A stretch of DNA of 16,664 bases from JBBQLG01 sp964251665 (GCA_964251665.1 CAXUKO010000035.1:1-16664), one strand, 5' to 3'. Shown: positions 6,917 through 15,264, counted from the first letter of the stretch. Numbers and translations: made by a program. The notes: generated by a model not told the origin, from the sequence alone.

Positions 6917-8605
6917 CTACCTCAGCAACTGGAAGAGTTTATTTCGCCAGACGTTCAGGTCGTCGTGGATGAGGAACTGGCAGGTACGAACCAGCCCTTG
7001 CATAGGTTGAAGATCTCCCTCCCGTAGACGCATACGCTTGGCCTGAATCGTTGGCGAGGCTACATAATCATAAATGCGTTGCAGAGCCATGTAATACTGC
7101 TGAGGGGTTGTTTTGAAAATATACGTCGCCAAACTCTTCTCTTCATTTTCCCAGATAATATATAACGTCGCTTCTTGCCGGATGGTGAATAAGAAAGCGT
7201 CGGATGCAGTAGAACTGCGACCATTTTCGCTGGCCGATGAGTATTCCCTGACAAAAATGGTTCGGTGTCCTGATGATTGAAGCGACAACAAGTACCGCAG
7301 ACAGATGTGCCGATCTAAACTAGGGTGCTGATTAAGAACCTGTCTGTTATCGACATACTGCGGTGATCCCTGATAAACATCCCATTCCAGCCAGCCAAAT
7401 GTTTCCTTAGCCTCTAAAAAGCCGATAAGGTCTGTGAGGGAATCGGCGTTGAGCACTTTGGCAACTGTCCCGTCGCGCACACTCACCCAAACCTCTAATG
7501 GGGTAACCCCCATGCCATCTAAAATAGGCGCAAAGGCCTGAAACGAACGGCGGGAGTTGGTCAGAGACAGTGAATAATTTAGGTAATGATACACGTGGCT
7601 GACACTCAGTAAAGATCGAATCTGAACGTAGCCATCTTTAAACGAAATATCTTTCCAAGGAATTTGAACAGTAACATAATCTAGTGCAGAGTTAGGATCG
7701 TTCGTATGTATAGCTATGGGGGCACTCGTTTGTACAGGTTGCGGCCTTGACGGCACAGGAGGATTGGATTGAACCCGGGCTAGACGTTGCCCTTGTGACT
7801 GACTCCATTGATTAAGCTTGATCTGTAAGGCCCGTATTTTCTGATGAAGAACTTGACGTTTTTCGTCAGGTAGCTTACGACGATTAGTTGATGATAACTT
7901 AGCCTCCAGCCATTTCCCTGTTTCATCAATGGCACTTTGCACTTTTTGTCTTTCTTTAGCTAATTCGAGCCGGGAAAATGGCGTTCGAGACTCCAAAATA
8001 GCCAATTTGGTCTGGATGGCTTTAAGTTGTAGGCTGAAATTCCCCTGAAAATCAAGTTCGGGACTAGCTTCAGTCAGTTTACCGCCTGCTTTCCTATACC
8101 AATCCTGAAATGACTTTTGGGCCAGATTAAGCTGCTTATAAGCAAAGGCATGTAAATGCATGTTTGTTGGTGTCAACAAAGCCCGCGTGCTATGCGCTTG
8201 TTTTTGGTAAGCAAGCACACAGCGTTTACGACTGTCTTTATTCCAAACACGAATGCTGTTGAGGGAATATACATATTTAACTAAGTGGTCCAACTTATTG
8301 ATAATAAGCTCATCCTGTTCATTCAAACCGAGGGTTTGTGACGCTGGCTTTATTTTTTTTGGGTTCGGCTGTCTGATAGGTATTACCTGCTCCTTTTTCT
8401 TATCAAGGCCGCCTAAAGCAATTACTTGCTGGTTGAGCCGCTCCAACTCCTGCTCGTCCACCTTAACATACTTTGCCAGTACTTTGTACATTTCGGCCAG
8501 GATCTGCTGTTGTGGATCATTAGCACGACGAGCTAGCTTTTTCTTATTTGTTTCCAGACGTTGACGAATAAGCTCAATTTGCTGAACCAGCTTCTCTTTG
8601 GTCAT
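6917..8605 (-). CDS. Unrecognised 562-residue protein, coiled coil plus C-terminal globular domain
   Basis: The best start is the ATG at 8605 (MTKEKLVQQIELIRQRLE). The same frame is open up to 8710, but those 35 extra residues read like translated intergenic DNA. Residues 1-70 are helical and highly charged, probably a coiled coil, followed by a basic linker (residues 70-90). Residues 95-280 are mainly helical, with Lys/Arg/Gln-rich helices around 210-275. A Pro-rich linker (residues 281-297, NPPVPSRPQPVQTS) leads to a mixed beta-rich C-terminal domain (about 305-562) with many aromatic residues, including WLEWDVYQGSPQYVD, then LYIIWENEEKSLATYIFK. There is no signal peptide, membrane segment, Walker motif or nuclease motif that I can see. 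It lies on the same strand as the CARF activator, about 600 bases downstream of it. The family is not recognised and a function cannot be assigned. The layout (coiled coil, linker, globular end) would suit a scaffold or adaptor. Confidence 0.75.
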   Translation of the reverse strand: MTKEKLVQQIELIRQRLETNKKKLARRANDPQQQILAEMYKVLAKYVKVDEQELERLNQQVIALGGLDKKKEQVIPIRQPNPKKIKPASQTLGLNEQDELIINKLDHLVKYVYSLNSIRVWNKDSRKRCVLAYQKQAHSTRALLTPTNMHLHAFAYKQLNLAQKSFQDWYRKAGGKLTEASPELDFQGNFSLQLKAIQTKLAILESRTPFSRLELAKERQKVQSAIDETGKWLEAKLSSTNRRKLPDEKRQVLHQKIRALQIKLNQWSQSQGQRLARVQSNPPVPSRPQPVQTSAPIAIHTNDPNSALDYVTVQIPWKDISFKDGYVQIRSLLSVSHVYHYLNYSLSLTNSRRSFQAFAPILDGMGVTPLEVWVSVRDGTVAKVLNADSLTDLIGFLEAKETFGWLEWDVYQGSPQYVDNRQVLNQHPSLDRHICLRYLLSLQSSGHRTIFVREYSSASENGRSSTASDAFLFTIRQEATLYIIWENEEKSLATYIFKTTPQQYYMALQRIYDYVASPTIQAKRMRLREGDLQPMQGLVRTCQFLIHDDLNVWRNKLFQLLR

Positions 8606-9214
8606 ATAGATAAAGCACAAATAGTAAAGTGAAGCATAAGTAGTAAAGCTTTTTTGCGTGTCTGTATTTTCGTGATTAACTCGGTGATTACGAAAAACAC
8701 AGACATGCAAAAATATTAATCAGTTTACTAATTGAATCAAAATTCCTTTACTCATTCTCACTCCCACCCGCCTTACAGGTCAAGCCTTCTACTGGGGCCA
8801 GAGCTGTACCAAACCAGTTATAGTTAACCAGTATGCCGTCGTCCTAATCTATGTCAATGGGTTATGTGGCCAGGGACGCTCATACTGGCGAGTTCGGCAA
8901 CCAGTCGGCTTCTTTTGGGGGTATGTGTCATCCCCAGCCCGGCTGTAGCCTGGGCGCTTGGGGTAATATGTAACTGTTACTCTCGTAAGTTGCGCAGTTT
9001 GTACTGTGCTCGCGCAGGAAAACCTCGAACAAACATACTATGGTGTCGGCAGTATAACGGTGTAGCTATACTATACGAGCGCTTCAAGACAATAAAGCGC
9101 CTTATTACCCACTTACATTACTCAGTTCACACTTATCCCCTTCTTTGGGCGATAGCAAATTAGGCATGGAAAGACTGTACTCACCAAACAGTAAACCACC
9201 TACCTGGCTGTCAA
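8606..9214. other. Large intergenic region between two minus-strand genes
   Basis: About 600 bases without an intact gene. The part next to 8605 is AT-rich and should contain the promoter of the 562-residue gene; only imperfect -7 matches are seen (TACTTATG on the minus strand near 8640). The part from about 8748 to 8872 holds a possible methyltransferase remnant, listed separately. A plus-strand frame open at 8864-9163 has no recognisable protein character. Confidence 0.5.
8748..8872 (-). pseudogene. Possible C-terminal remnant of a DNA adenine methyltransferase-type protein
   Basis: On the minus strand, reading towards lower coordinates, one frame gives PIDID, a stop (TAG), then DDGILVNYNWFGTALAPVEG and LTCKAGGSENE before TAA at 8750-8748. 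A second frame just upstream reads WPHNP. The pattern D-(L/I)-D-x-DDG-(V/I)-x-VNY-x-x-F-G resembles the C-terminal tail of large restriction/BREX-type N6-adenine methyltransferases as I remember it (DLDDGVxVNY). If right, this is the decayed 3' end of such a gene, with at least one stop and one frameshift. Only about 35 residues support it, so the assignment is tentative. Confidence 0.35.
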
Positions 9215-10672
9215 CTATATCTGAATCCCATACTCTTTTAACTTAGTCCTAAACGTGTTCAATGACTTGTAGCCAATGGCCTGCCAGGCTCGACGTTGAT
9301 TGCCTTTGTACTTTTCCAAAGCTCGAATTAGTAGGTCTTTTTCTACCTCCTGCCAGTTGAACGACTCGCTTTTGGGCACAGTCGTTGGTCGAGTTAGGCG
9401 GGCCGGTAAATGGGCTAGCAGAATCTCGTCATCAGCAAATACAGATACATTCGTAATCAGGTTTTCCAGCTCACGCACATTACCCGGAAACGGATAACTA
9501 AGCAGAGCAGCTTGTACCTCGCGGCTTAGACTCAAGGCCGGTTTTTTGAACGCCTTGCGCGCTCGTTTCAGAAAGAAATCGATCAACGCTTTTTTCTCCT
9601 GGTCACCACGTTGCTGCAACAAGGGCAACGTCAGTTCTACCACTGCTAGCCGATAATACAAATCCCATCGAAAAGTACCCGCTTCACACATCGCTTCCAG
9701 ATCTCGATGCGTTGCGGCAACAACCCGTACATTTACTTTCTTGGCCTTAGTTCCACCGACGGGAATAATTTCACCTTCTTGCAACACACGTAATAGGGAT
9801 TGTTGCATGTAAGGAGAAATGTCGCCGATCTCATCCAAAAACAGTGTCCCGCCATCAGCTTCCTCAAAATAGCCTTTCCGATCTTCTTTAGCATCTGTAA
9901 AAGCACCCTTCGTGTAACCAAAGAGTCGTGATTCCAGAAGGCCATCACCCAAAGCCGAACAGTTGACCGGTATGAACGGCCTTTCGCTACGTGGACTTTG
10001 ATTATGAATATACCGGGCCAAGTATTCTTTACCTGTTCCACTGTCTCCGTTTATCAGACAGGTAACTCGTTCTGCCTGACCTACTAGCCGCGCCCGTTCG
10101 TAAATGGGTTTTAGACTTTCGGTAATCAGGTAGTCAGAACTAGCCGATCGACGGTGTTGATTCTGCTCGGCAATTACAGCCGAATAAGGAACACTTGATG
10201 TCTCAACCTGAATTTCCAGCAACTCAGGTTTTTTACTGGCCGTAAAACGGGACTCCTTTGACTGCAAGAGTCTGGTCCGAAGCCCCAACGAGGTATGGCA
10301 GACATACCAGCTTACCTGCATGGCTGAGGTTCCTGGCGAGAAGAAAATATCAATGTCATCGTCTCTATACTGAAGCAATATACTCTCTACCTTGCTTTTG
10401 ATAAGAAGCAGGTTGATGGGATCATTAACATCGACAAATACTGGCTCGATAACTCGCTGAGGGTATTTTCTTATAATAGTCGTTCTCAGCAGATCAATAG
10501 CGGGATCGCCATCGGTTTCGCGCCGAGAACTCAATAAGACATGCTTATCATACTTCTCCTTCTCGTAAAACCAATCATGAAATTGCACTGTCGGTCCGTC
10601 TTCTCTCACTCGTATACCCTCTTTCCGATCGAAGTCGTGCTGGTACGCATACCAAGAAATTAGTATTTTCAT
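9215..10672 (-). CDS. RtcR-like sigma-54 activator with N-terminal CARF domain
   Basis: A 485-residue bacterial enhancer-binding protein. Residues 1 to about 165 resemble the CARF (Rossmann-type) sensor of RtcR; the most telling stretch is DDDIDIFFSPGTSAMQVSW followed by YVCHTSLGLRTRLLQ (residues 104-137). CARF domains bind cyclic oligonucleotides, and RtcR is linked to RNA-end signals. Residues 180-430 are the AAA+ domain: Walker A GDSGTGKE (209-216), Walker B GGTLFLDE (274-281), sensor-I region VVAATHRDL (318-325) and Arg residues in FRWDLYYRL (334-342). The sigma-54 contact loop reads GAFTDA (256-261) where most members have GAFTGA. Residues 440-485 form a Fis-type helix-turn-helix for binding an upstream site. 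The gene points away from the VWA gene, whose upstream region has a strong sigma-54 promoter, so that promoter is its likely target. Its N-terminus is MKILISWYAY. Confidence 0.9.
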   Translation of the reverse strand: MKILISWYAYQHDFDRKEGIRVREDGPTVQFHDWFYEKEKYDKHVLLSSRRETDGDPAIDLLRTTIIRKYPQRVIEPVFVDVNDPINLLLIKSKVESILLQYRDDDIDIFFSPGTSAMQVSWYVCHTSLGLRTRLLQSKESRFTASKKPELLEIQVETSSVPYSAVIAEQNQHRRSASSDYLITESLKPIYERARLVGQAERVTCLINGDSGTGKEYLARYIHNQSPRSERPFIPVNCSALGDGLLESRLFGYTKGAFTDAKEDRKGYFEEADGGTLFLDEIGDISPYMQQSLLRVLQEGEIIPVGGTKAKKVNVRVVAATHRDLEAMCEAGTFRWDLYYRLAVVELTLPLLQQRGDQEKKALIDFFLKRARKAFKKPALSLSREVQAALLSYPFPGNVRELENLITNVSVFADDEILLAHLPARLTRPTTVPKSESFNWQEVEKDLLIRALEKYKGNQRRAWQAIGYKSLNTFRTKLKEYGIQI

Positions 10673-10681
10673 GTATCAAAT

Positions 10682-10713
10682 ATTGCTATTAATAATTAAA
10701 AAATAATAGAAAT
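10682..10713. promoter_or_regulatory. Imperfect inverted repeat, candidate activator binding site
   Basis: ATTGCTATTA (10682-10691) and TAATAGAAAT (10704-10713) are inverted with 9 of 10 matching positions and a 12-base spacer. The repeat lies about 64-95 bases upstream of the expected start of the sigma-54 transcript, a plausible place for an enhancer-binding protein. The DNA is very AT-rich, so a chance match is possible. Confidence 0.35.
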
Positions 10714-10750
10714 TGTTCTTTTTGTCTGCCCAAAAACCCAATTATGGCCT

Positions 10751-10766
10751 TGGCATACCCCTTGCA
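10751..10766 (+). promoter_or_regulatory. Sigma-54 (-24/-12) promoter
   Basis: TTGGCATACCCCTTGCA (from 10750) matches the sigma-54 consensus TTGGCACGnnnnTTGCA at nearly every conserved base. The invariant GG (10752-10753) and GC (10764-10765) are separated by exactly 10 nt. Transcription should start near 10777, leaving a leader of about 88 bases before the VWA ATG at 10865. The gene on the opposite side encodes a sigma-54 activator, which strongly supports the call. Confidence 0.88.
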
Positions 10767-10864
10767 CTACAGTAGGCATAAGCAGCGACTGTCCATCAAC
10801 AGCTTTCCGCTTTTACCACACCTTGTTAATTGTTCTCAGTATACACGTTAAACCAACTAACAGC

Positions 10865-11509
10865 ATGAACGCATCGACACACAAAATTTACAACCTGATC
10901 ATTCTCGACGAAAGTGGCTCTATGGAGTCCATCAAAGCCGCTACGCTTAGTGGTTTTAATGAGATTGTCCAGACTATTAAGGGGGCCAGTAAGCAATTTC
11001 CAGATCAGCAGCATACGGTTTCGCTGGTTACGTTCAATGGGTTGAGTATCAGCACCCGGCTGGAGAACCAACCCGTTGACCAGCTACAGGAATTAACCGA
11101 TGCGTTGTTTAAACCCGATGCCAGCACGCCCCTTTTCGATGCCCTGGGCCGTAGCCTGCTCCGTACTGAATGGCTGGTTGAGAAGGAAACAAACTATACG
11201 GTGTTGGTCAGTATCTTGACTGATGGTGCAGAGAATGCTTCCCGCGAATTTACAGGTCCACAGGTACAGGCCATGATTGAGCGCTTGAAACAGCACAACT
11301 GGTCATTCACCTACATGGGAGCCAACCATGCTGTTCAGCAAACAGCCATGTCGTTATCCATTGAGCAAACAATTACTTTTCAAACCACTGATGCGGGGAT
11401 GAAACAGCTATTCGAGCAGGAACGTAAAGGCCGCAGCTCTTTTTACGACAAACGTAGCAAGGGGCAATCGATCCGGGAGGCTGAATCTGGGTATTTTGAT
11501 CAGCAGTAA
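10865..11509 (+). CDS. VWA-domain protein
   Basis: A 214-residue cytoplasmic protein that is almost entirely one von Willebrand factor A domain, a metal-dependent protein-binding fold. ATG at 10865 (MNASTHKIYNLIILDESGSM) is preferred over an in-frame upstream start at 10823, because family members begin just ahead of the first strand. The metal site is complete: D15-x-S17-x-S19 (DESGSM), T88 in PDASTPLFD and D120 in ILTDGAENASREF. Later motifs WSFTYMGANHAV and MKQLFEQERKGRSSFYDKR are shared with small VWA proteins I recall from Bacteroidota. There is no signal peptide or membrane anchor. Transcription should depend on the sigma-54 promoter upstream. VWA proteins often work with AAA+ ATPases as adaptors; here the partners could be the downstream helicase or ATPase, which is inference. 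Confidence 0.92.
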   Translation: MNASTHKIYNLIILDESGSMESIKAATLSGFNEIVQTIKGASKQFPDQQHTVSLVTFNGLSISTRLENQPVDQLQELTDALFKPDASTPLFDALGRSLLRTEWLVEKETNYTVLVSILTDGAENASREFTGPQVQAMIERLKQHNWSFTYMGANHAVQQTAMSLSIEQTITFQTTDAGMKQLFEQERKGRSSFYDKRSKGQSIREAESGYFDQQ

Positions 11510-11541
11510 ATAGTGCCATCGTTGATGATGATGACTACGGC

Positions 11542-11588
11542 TCGTCTGTGTAACCCCTTGTTTCCCTAATAGCGGGTTATACAGACGA
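11542..11588. other. 15-bp hairpin between the VWA and helicase genes
   Basis: TCGTCTGTGTAACCC (11542-11556) pairs with GGGTTATACAGACGA (11574-11588), with one G-T wobble, around a 17-base loop. It starts 33 bases past the VWA stop codon. No T-run follows, so it is not a classical terminator; it could be an RNA processing or stability element, or an attenuator. A TAnnTTTG match (TAATTTTG, 11631-11638) lies between it and the helicase ATG, but lacks a correctly spaced TTG. Confidence 0.6.
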
Positions 11589-11673
11589 CTATAATTTGCT
11601 GGACGGTGAATCGAGTGGTTGACGTGCGAGTAATTTTGTTTCTTATTTACTTTATTAGTTATACATATTATTC

Positions 11674-14600
11674 ATGGTAACGCTTAGTCCACGCCTTTTA
11701 CAGCCGGGTCAAATTATTAGTAATCTCATTCCCGGCGAGCCCGTGGTGCTGACCAGCGTTCAACCCAGGGGGCAACGGATTTCGCTGCATTATACGGGCA
11801 AGCATACTGGTTTGGCCAGCACAATAGTCATTACGCAGCAGCGGGCCAGCGAACTAAACGTACTGGCGGAGGAAGGGTCATACTCGTTTACGGGTGATCC
11901 AACGGGCTTTACCCTGTTTGCTGAAGCCGAACGCATCTTTTCAGCCTATCAATTCGATCCGCTGTTTGCCGTCAATTGTAGTATTGTCGATCCACTTCCC
12001 CACCAGGTCGAAGCCGTTTATAAGTACCTGCTGCCCCTGCCAAATATTCGTTTTCTATTGGCTGACGACACCGGAGCCGGAAAGACAATTATGACCGGCT
12101 TGCTGATTAAAGAGCTGATGACCCGCAATCTGGTTGAGCGGGTGCTGATCGTCACACCGGGTGGACTTACACGCCAGTGGCAGGAGGACGAAATGAGTCT
12201 TAAATTCAACATCCCCTTTAAGCTCGTGAATCGGGCAGCCTTTGCCGCTGACCCAATGATTTTTCAAAACTCAAATCGGATCGTTACGTCCATCGACTTT
12301 CTGCGGGGCGAAGACGTCCTGAATGTCGTGCGTTCATTGCGCTGGGATTTGGTCGTGGTCGATGAAGCACACAAGCTGTCAGCCTTCGACTACGGCGACC
12401 GGAAGTATAAATCCAAGCGATACGAGGCTATTCAGGCGCTTTCGCAATCCTGTGAGCATCTTTTACTGCTGACGGCAACGCCCCATCGCGGCCGACGCGA
12501 TACCTTCCGCAACCTGCTGCAATTGCTGGACGAAGACATTTTCGCCACGGATACGCTCGTAACCGAACGGGTGAGAGAATTAGGTGAGAATGGCATCAAT
12601 AAGTTCTTTATCCGACGCCTGAAGGAAGACATGCGCGACTGGCAGGGCCAACCCTTGTTTAAAGAGCGTTTTACCCAAACCATTTTGTATCGCCTGACAG
12701 CCGCCGAGAAGGAGTTATACGACGGCGTTACGGCCTACCTGTCGCAACAACGTGAACGGGTAGAAGATGGTCAGAAACGGAACATTCACGTCAATCTGGC
12801 GCTGATGGTTATGCAACGCCGACTGACCAGTTCCATCTATGCCATCAAGCGGACGCTCTGGCACCGGCATCAGGCATTACAGGGTTTGCTGACTGAGCTG
12901 ACGAACAACCCAAATCTTTGGGGACAACGCCAACGGCTCGATCCGGCGATGGCGTCGCTGGGACTCGATACCATTGATGATTACGACGAATTGGACGATC
13001 GTGAACGGGAGGGGCTGGAAAACATTCTGGCCGATCCCCGTAAGTTCGAGATGTTCACTACGGCTAAAAGTCCGGCTGAAATCCGCGATGAGGCTCGACA
13101 GGTAAAAACCCTGTTCGACAAAGCAGAGGCTTTGTATAATTCAGAGCAGGAAGAACAAAAGTTTGTTAAGCTACGGGAGCTGTTAGCGTCGGAGGGCGTT
13201 CGGGATAAGCAGGAGAAGCTGGTCATTTTTACCGAGCATAAAGACACCCTTGACTACCTCGAAAAGCGGCTGCAAAACAATGGGTACCGGGTCGTTACGA
13301 TTCACGGCGGAAAAGCGGTTGATGAACGACGGGCCGCTCAGCTCGACTTTGCCCGCGATGCGCAAATTCTGATCGCCACTGATGCAGCCGGGGAAGGAAT
13401 CAATCTGCAATTCTGTCGACTTCTCATTAACTGGGACATTCCCTGGAACCCCAACCGCCTGGAACAGCGCATGGGCCGGATTCATCGCTATGGGCAGCAG
13501 CAAAATGTAATGGTGTTCAATCTGGTGGCGCAAAACACCCGCGAAGGATCGGTGTTGGAACGGCTGCTGCTCAAGCTTGATGAAATCCGGGATCAGATGG
13601 GCGACGACCGGGTGTATGATGTCATCTCCGACGTATTTGAAAACGTGGGCCTGGACGATATCATCAACTCGGTGTTTAACGGAAAGGAAACTACTTTCAA
13701 TGAAGCCATTCAGCAGCAACTTAATCCGACGGTGATTCGGCAACGGATTGATGAGCAGCGTAACCAGCTCGCTTACAGTGGCGTTAATTACCGCGAAGCG
13801 CGGCAGCTAAAAGAAGAGTCCGATGAGAAACGACTACAACCCGTTTATATCAAACAGTTTTTTGAGAAAGCGTTTGCCTACATCGGCGGTGTACTGACCG
13901 AGGACCGACCCGACGTTTTCAAGATGACTGTTTTGCCCGACCAACTGGCCACGCTGCTACGCACGGACTACGACCTCTTGATTAACCCAACCGATTTCCA
14001 TCTCTGTTTCGATAAGGGTGTGTTCCTGAAACGGCAGCGGCAGGTTGGCAATCTGACCAAGACAGTATACATCAATCCGGGTAACGCTATTTTCGATGCG
14101 CTGGTTAAGCTGATTCAGCACCAGTGCCGGCCCGATGCACTCAAAGGGGCGCTGCTGGTTTCTCCCGAAGATCACGCGCCCTTTACGGCTTTTCTGGTTC
14201 AGTCGCAGATAACCTACCACCGGCGGGCCGGCATGCAGGCGACAGCCACGCAAGTAGCCGATGAGCGGTTGGTGCTGGTTTGCGAGGCCGAAGACGGGAG
14301 CCTGTCTGTGACCTCGGCCGCAAAACTACTCGATCTAATGCCACCGGCTTTATTTACTAAACCAATTGAGCCACCCGCCCATGTCGATACCGAAGCGGTT
14401 ATCGACTGGAGCTTTGTTAATATCACTGAACCGCAACTTACCGACACCGACGCCCGGATTCAGCAGGACGCTCAACAACGCCGGTTATATCTCGAGACGG
14501 CATTTACCGGCCTTATTATCCAGCTTACCGCCGAGATCAGTGAGTTGCAGGGAAAATTACTGCTGGGCGACGGGCGCGTTCTGGACAAAATAAACCGCAA

Positions 14601-15168
14601 ACAGAGCCGAATTCATCAGTTGCTCGACCGTAAAAAACAGCGGCTAAATGACCTCGATGGCTTGGCCAACCTGACCCTTAAAGATCCCCAGGTGCTGGGC
14701 TGCGCGTATGTAGTGCCGCTCACCCAGCTCGAATTTACCGGCCACTTCGGCATGAGCCGCGACGACGAAGCAGAACACATTGCCATGAATACCGCCATGA
14801 CGTTTGAACAAGAGCAAGGACGTGTGCCGACGGATGTATCGGCCGATAACGTGGGTTACGACATTCGCAGTGTTGATAACAACGGACTCAAACGCTATAT
14901 CGAAGTGAAGGGGCGCAGTGTCGATGGGGCAGTCATGCTATCGGATAATGAAATGTTTCGGTTAGAGCAGCTTGGGGCATCGGCCTGGCTCTACATCGTT
15001 ACCCATTGCAAAAGCAGCCCGCAGCTTTTTACATTCCAGAATCCGGCGAGAACCCTTCAATTTGAGAAACAGAGCCGTGGCGTGCAGTATCTGTTACCCG
15101 AAGCCGAATGGAAGCAGAAACGGAAGCTGACCCCTAATCCGTTGATTGGTGACGTGTTTAATAAATAG
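11674..15168 (+). CDS. SNF2-type helicase with C-terminal DUF3883 domain (DrmD-like)
   Basis: A 1164-residue superfamily 2 ATPase. After an N-terminal domain (about 1-100) the helicase core shows Walker A DDTGAGKT (131-138), DEAH (230-233), TATP (267-270), VIFTEHKDTLDYL (motif IV region), ATDAAGEGINLQ (motif V) and QRMGRIHRYGQ (motif VI, 598-608). This is the SNF2/RapA-like order for ATP-driven translocation on double-stranded nucleic acid. A long middle region (about 640-1000) includes a basic coiled segment (RKQSRIHQLLDRKKQRLND). The C-terminus carries DUF3883, with GYD (D1063) and IEVKG (E1077-x-K1079) matching the acidic/ExK pattern of PD-(D/E)XK nuclease folds. The same architecture is seen in DrmD of DISARM and in helicases of other anti-phage islands, but no DISARM partner genes (drmA, drmB, drmC, methylase) are in the window. 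It is on the same strand as the VWA gene, 164 bases downstream. Confidence 0.9.
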   Translation: MVTLSPRLLQPGQIISNLIPGEPVVLTSVQPRGQRISLHYTGKHTGLASTIVITQQRASELNVLAEEGSYSFTGDPTGFTLFAEAERIFSAYQFDPLFAVNCSIVDPLPHQVEAVYKYLLPLPNIRFLLADDTGAGKTIMTGLLIKELMTRNLVERVLIVTPGGLTRQWQEDEMSLKFNIPFKLVNRAAFAADPMIFQNSNRIVTSIDFLRGEDVLNVVRSLRWDLVVVDEAHKLSAFDYGDRKYKSKRYEAIQALSQSCEHLLLLTATPHRGRRDTFRNLLQLLDEDIFATDTLVTERVRELGENGINKFFIRRLKEDMRDWQGQPLFKERFTQTILYRLTAAEKELYDGVTAYLSQQRERVEDGQKRNIHVNLALMVMQRRLTSSIYAIKRTLWHRHQALQGLLTELTNNPNLWGQRQRLDPAMASLGLDTIDDYDELDDREREGLENILADPRKFEMFTTAKSPAEIRDEARQVKTLFDKAEALYNSEQEEQKFVKLRELLASEGVRDKQEKLVIFTEHKDTLDYLEKRLQNNGYRVVTIHGGKAVDERRAAQLDFARDAQILIATDAAGEGINLQFCRLLINWDIPWNPNRLEQRMGRIHRYGQQQNVMVFNLVAQNTREGSVLERLLLKLDEIRDQMGDDRVYDVISDVFENVGLDDIINSVFNGKETTFNEAIQQQLNPTVIRQRIDEQRNQLAYSGVNYREARQLKEESDEKRLQPVYIKQFFEKAFAYIGGVLTEDRPDVFKMTVLPDQLATLLRTDYDLLINPTDFHLCFDKGVFLKRQRQVGNLTKTVYINPGNAIFDALVKLIQHQCRPDALKGALLVSPEDHAPFTAFLVQSQITYHRRAGMQATATQVADERLVLVCEAEDGSLSVTSAAKLLDLMPPALFTKPIEPPAHVDTEAVIDWSFVNITEPQLTDTDARIQQDAQQRRLYLETAFTGLIIQLTAEISELQGKLLLGDGRVLDKINRKQSRIHQLLDRKKQRLNDLDGLANLTLKDPQVLGCAYVVPLTQLEFTGHFGMSRDDEAEHIAMNTAMTFEQEQGRVPTDVSADNVGYDIRSVDNNGLKRYIEVKGRSVDGAVMLSDNEMFRLEQLGASAWLYIVTHCKSSPQLFTFQNPARTLQFEKQSRGVQYLLPEAEWKQKRKLTPNPLIGDVFNK

Positions 15169-15210
15169 GTCTGTTCATTTTTATCAAACACGCGGATAAA
15201 TTGAACAGAC
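15169..15210. terminator. Hairpin after the helicase gene, possible terminator
   Basis: GTCTGTTCA (15169-15177) pairs with TGAACAGAC (15202-15210), and after a small internal loop TTTATC (15180-15185) pairs with GATAAA (15195-15200). The stem begins right after the TAG stop. The sequence after it (TCCCCAAAAA) has no T-run, so termination is likely incomplete or factor-assisted. It may uncouple the helicase from the ATPase gene or act as a transcript-stabilising element. Confidence 0.55.
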
Positions 15211-15264
15211 TCCCCAAAAACGGGAGCACAAGCCACTCTAAAAAACCGCTATCTTTAGCTTACC

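Noticed and set aside
8864..9163. Plus-strand open frame of 99 codons in the large intergenic region
   Set aside because: The composition is Cys/Arg-rich and irregular, with no motif; a minus-strand remnant explains part of the region better.
10751..11509. RNA-repair (Rtc) operon under the RtcR-like regulator
   Set aside because: The gene behind the sigma-54 promoter is a VWA protein; no RNA ligase or cyclase motif occurs in the window.
13183..13743. 186-codon open frame on the minus strand inside the helicase gene
   Set aside because: It is antisense to helicase motifs V and VI, which are plainly the coding frame.
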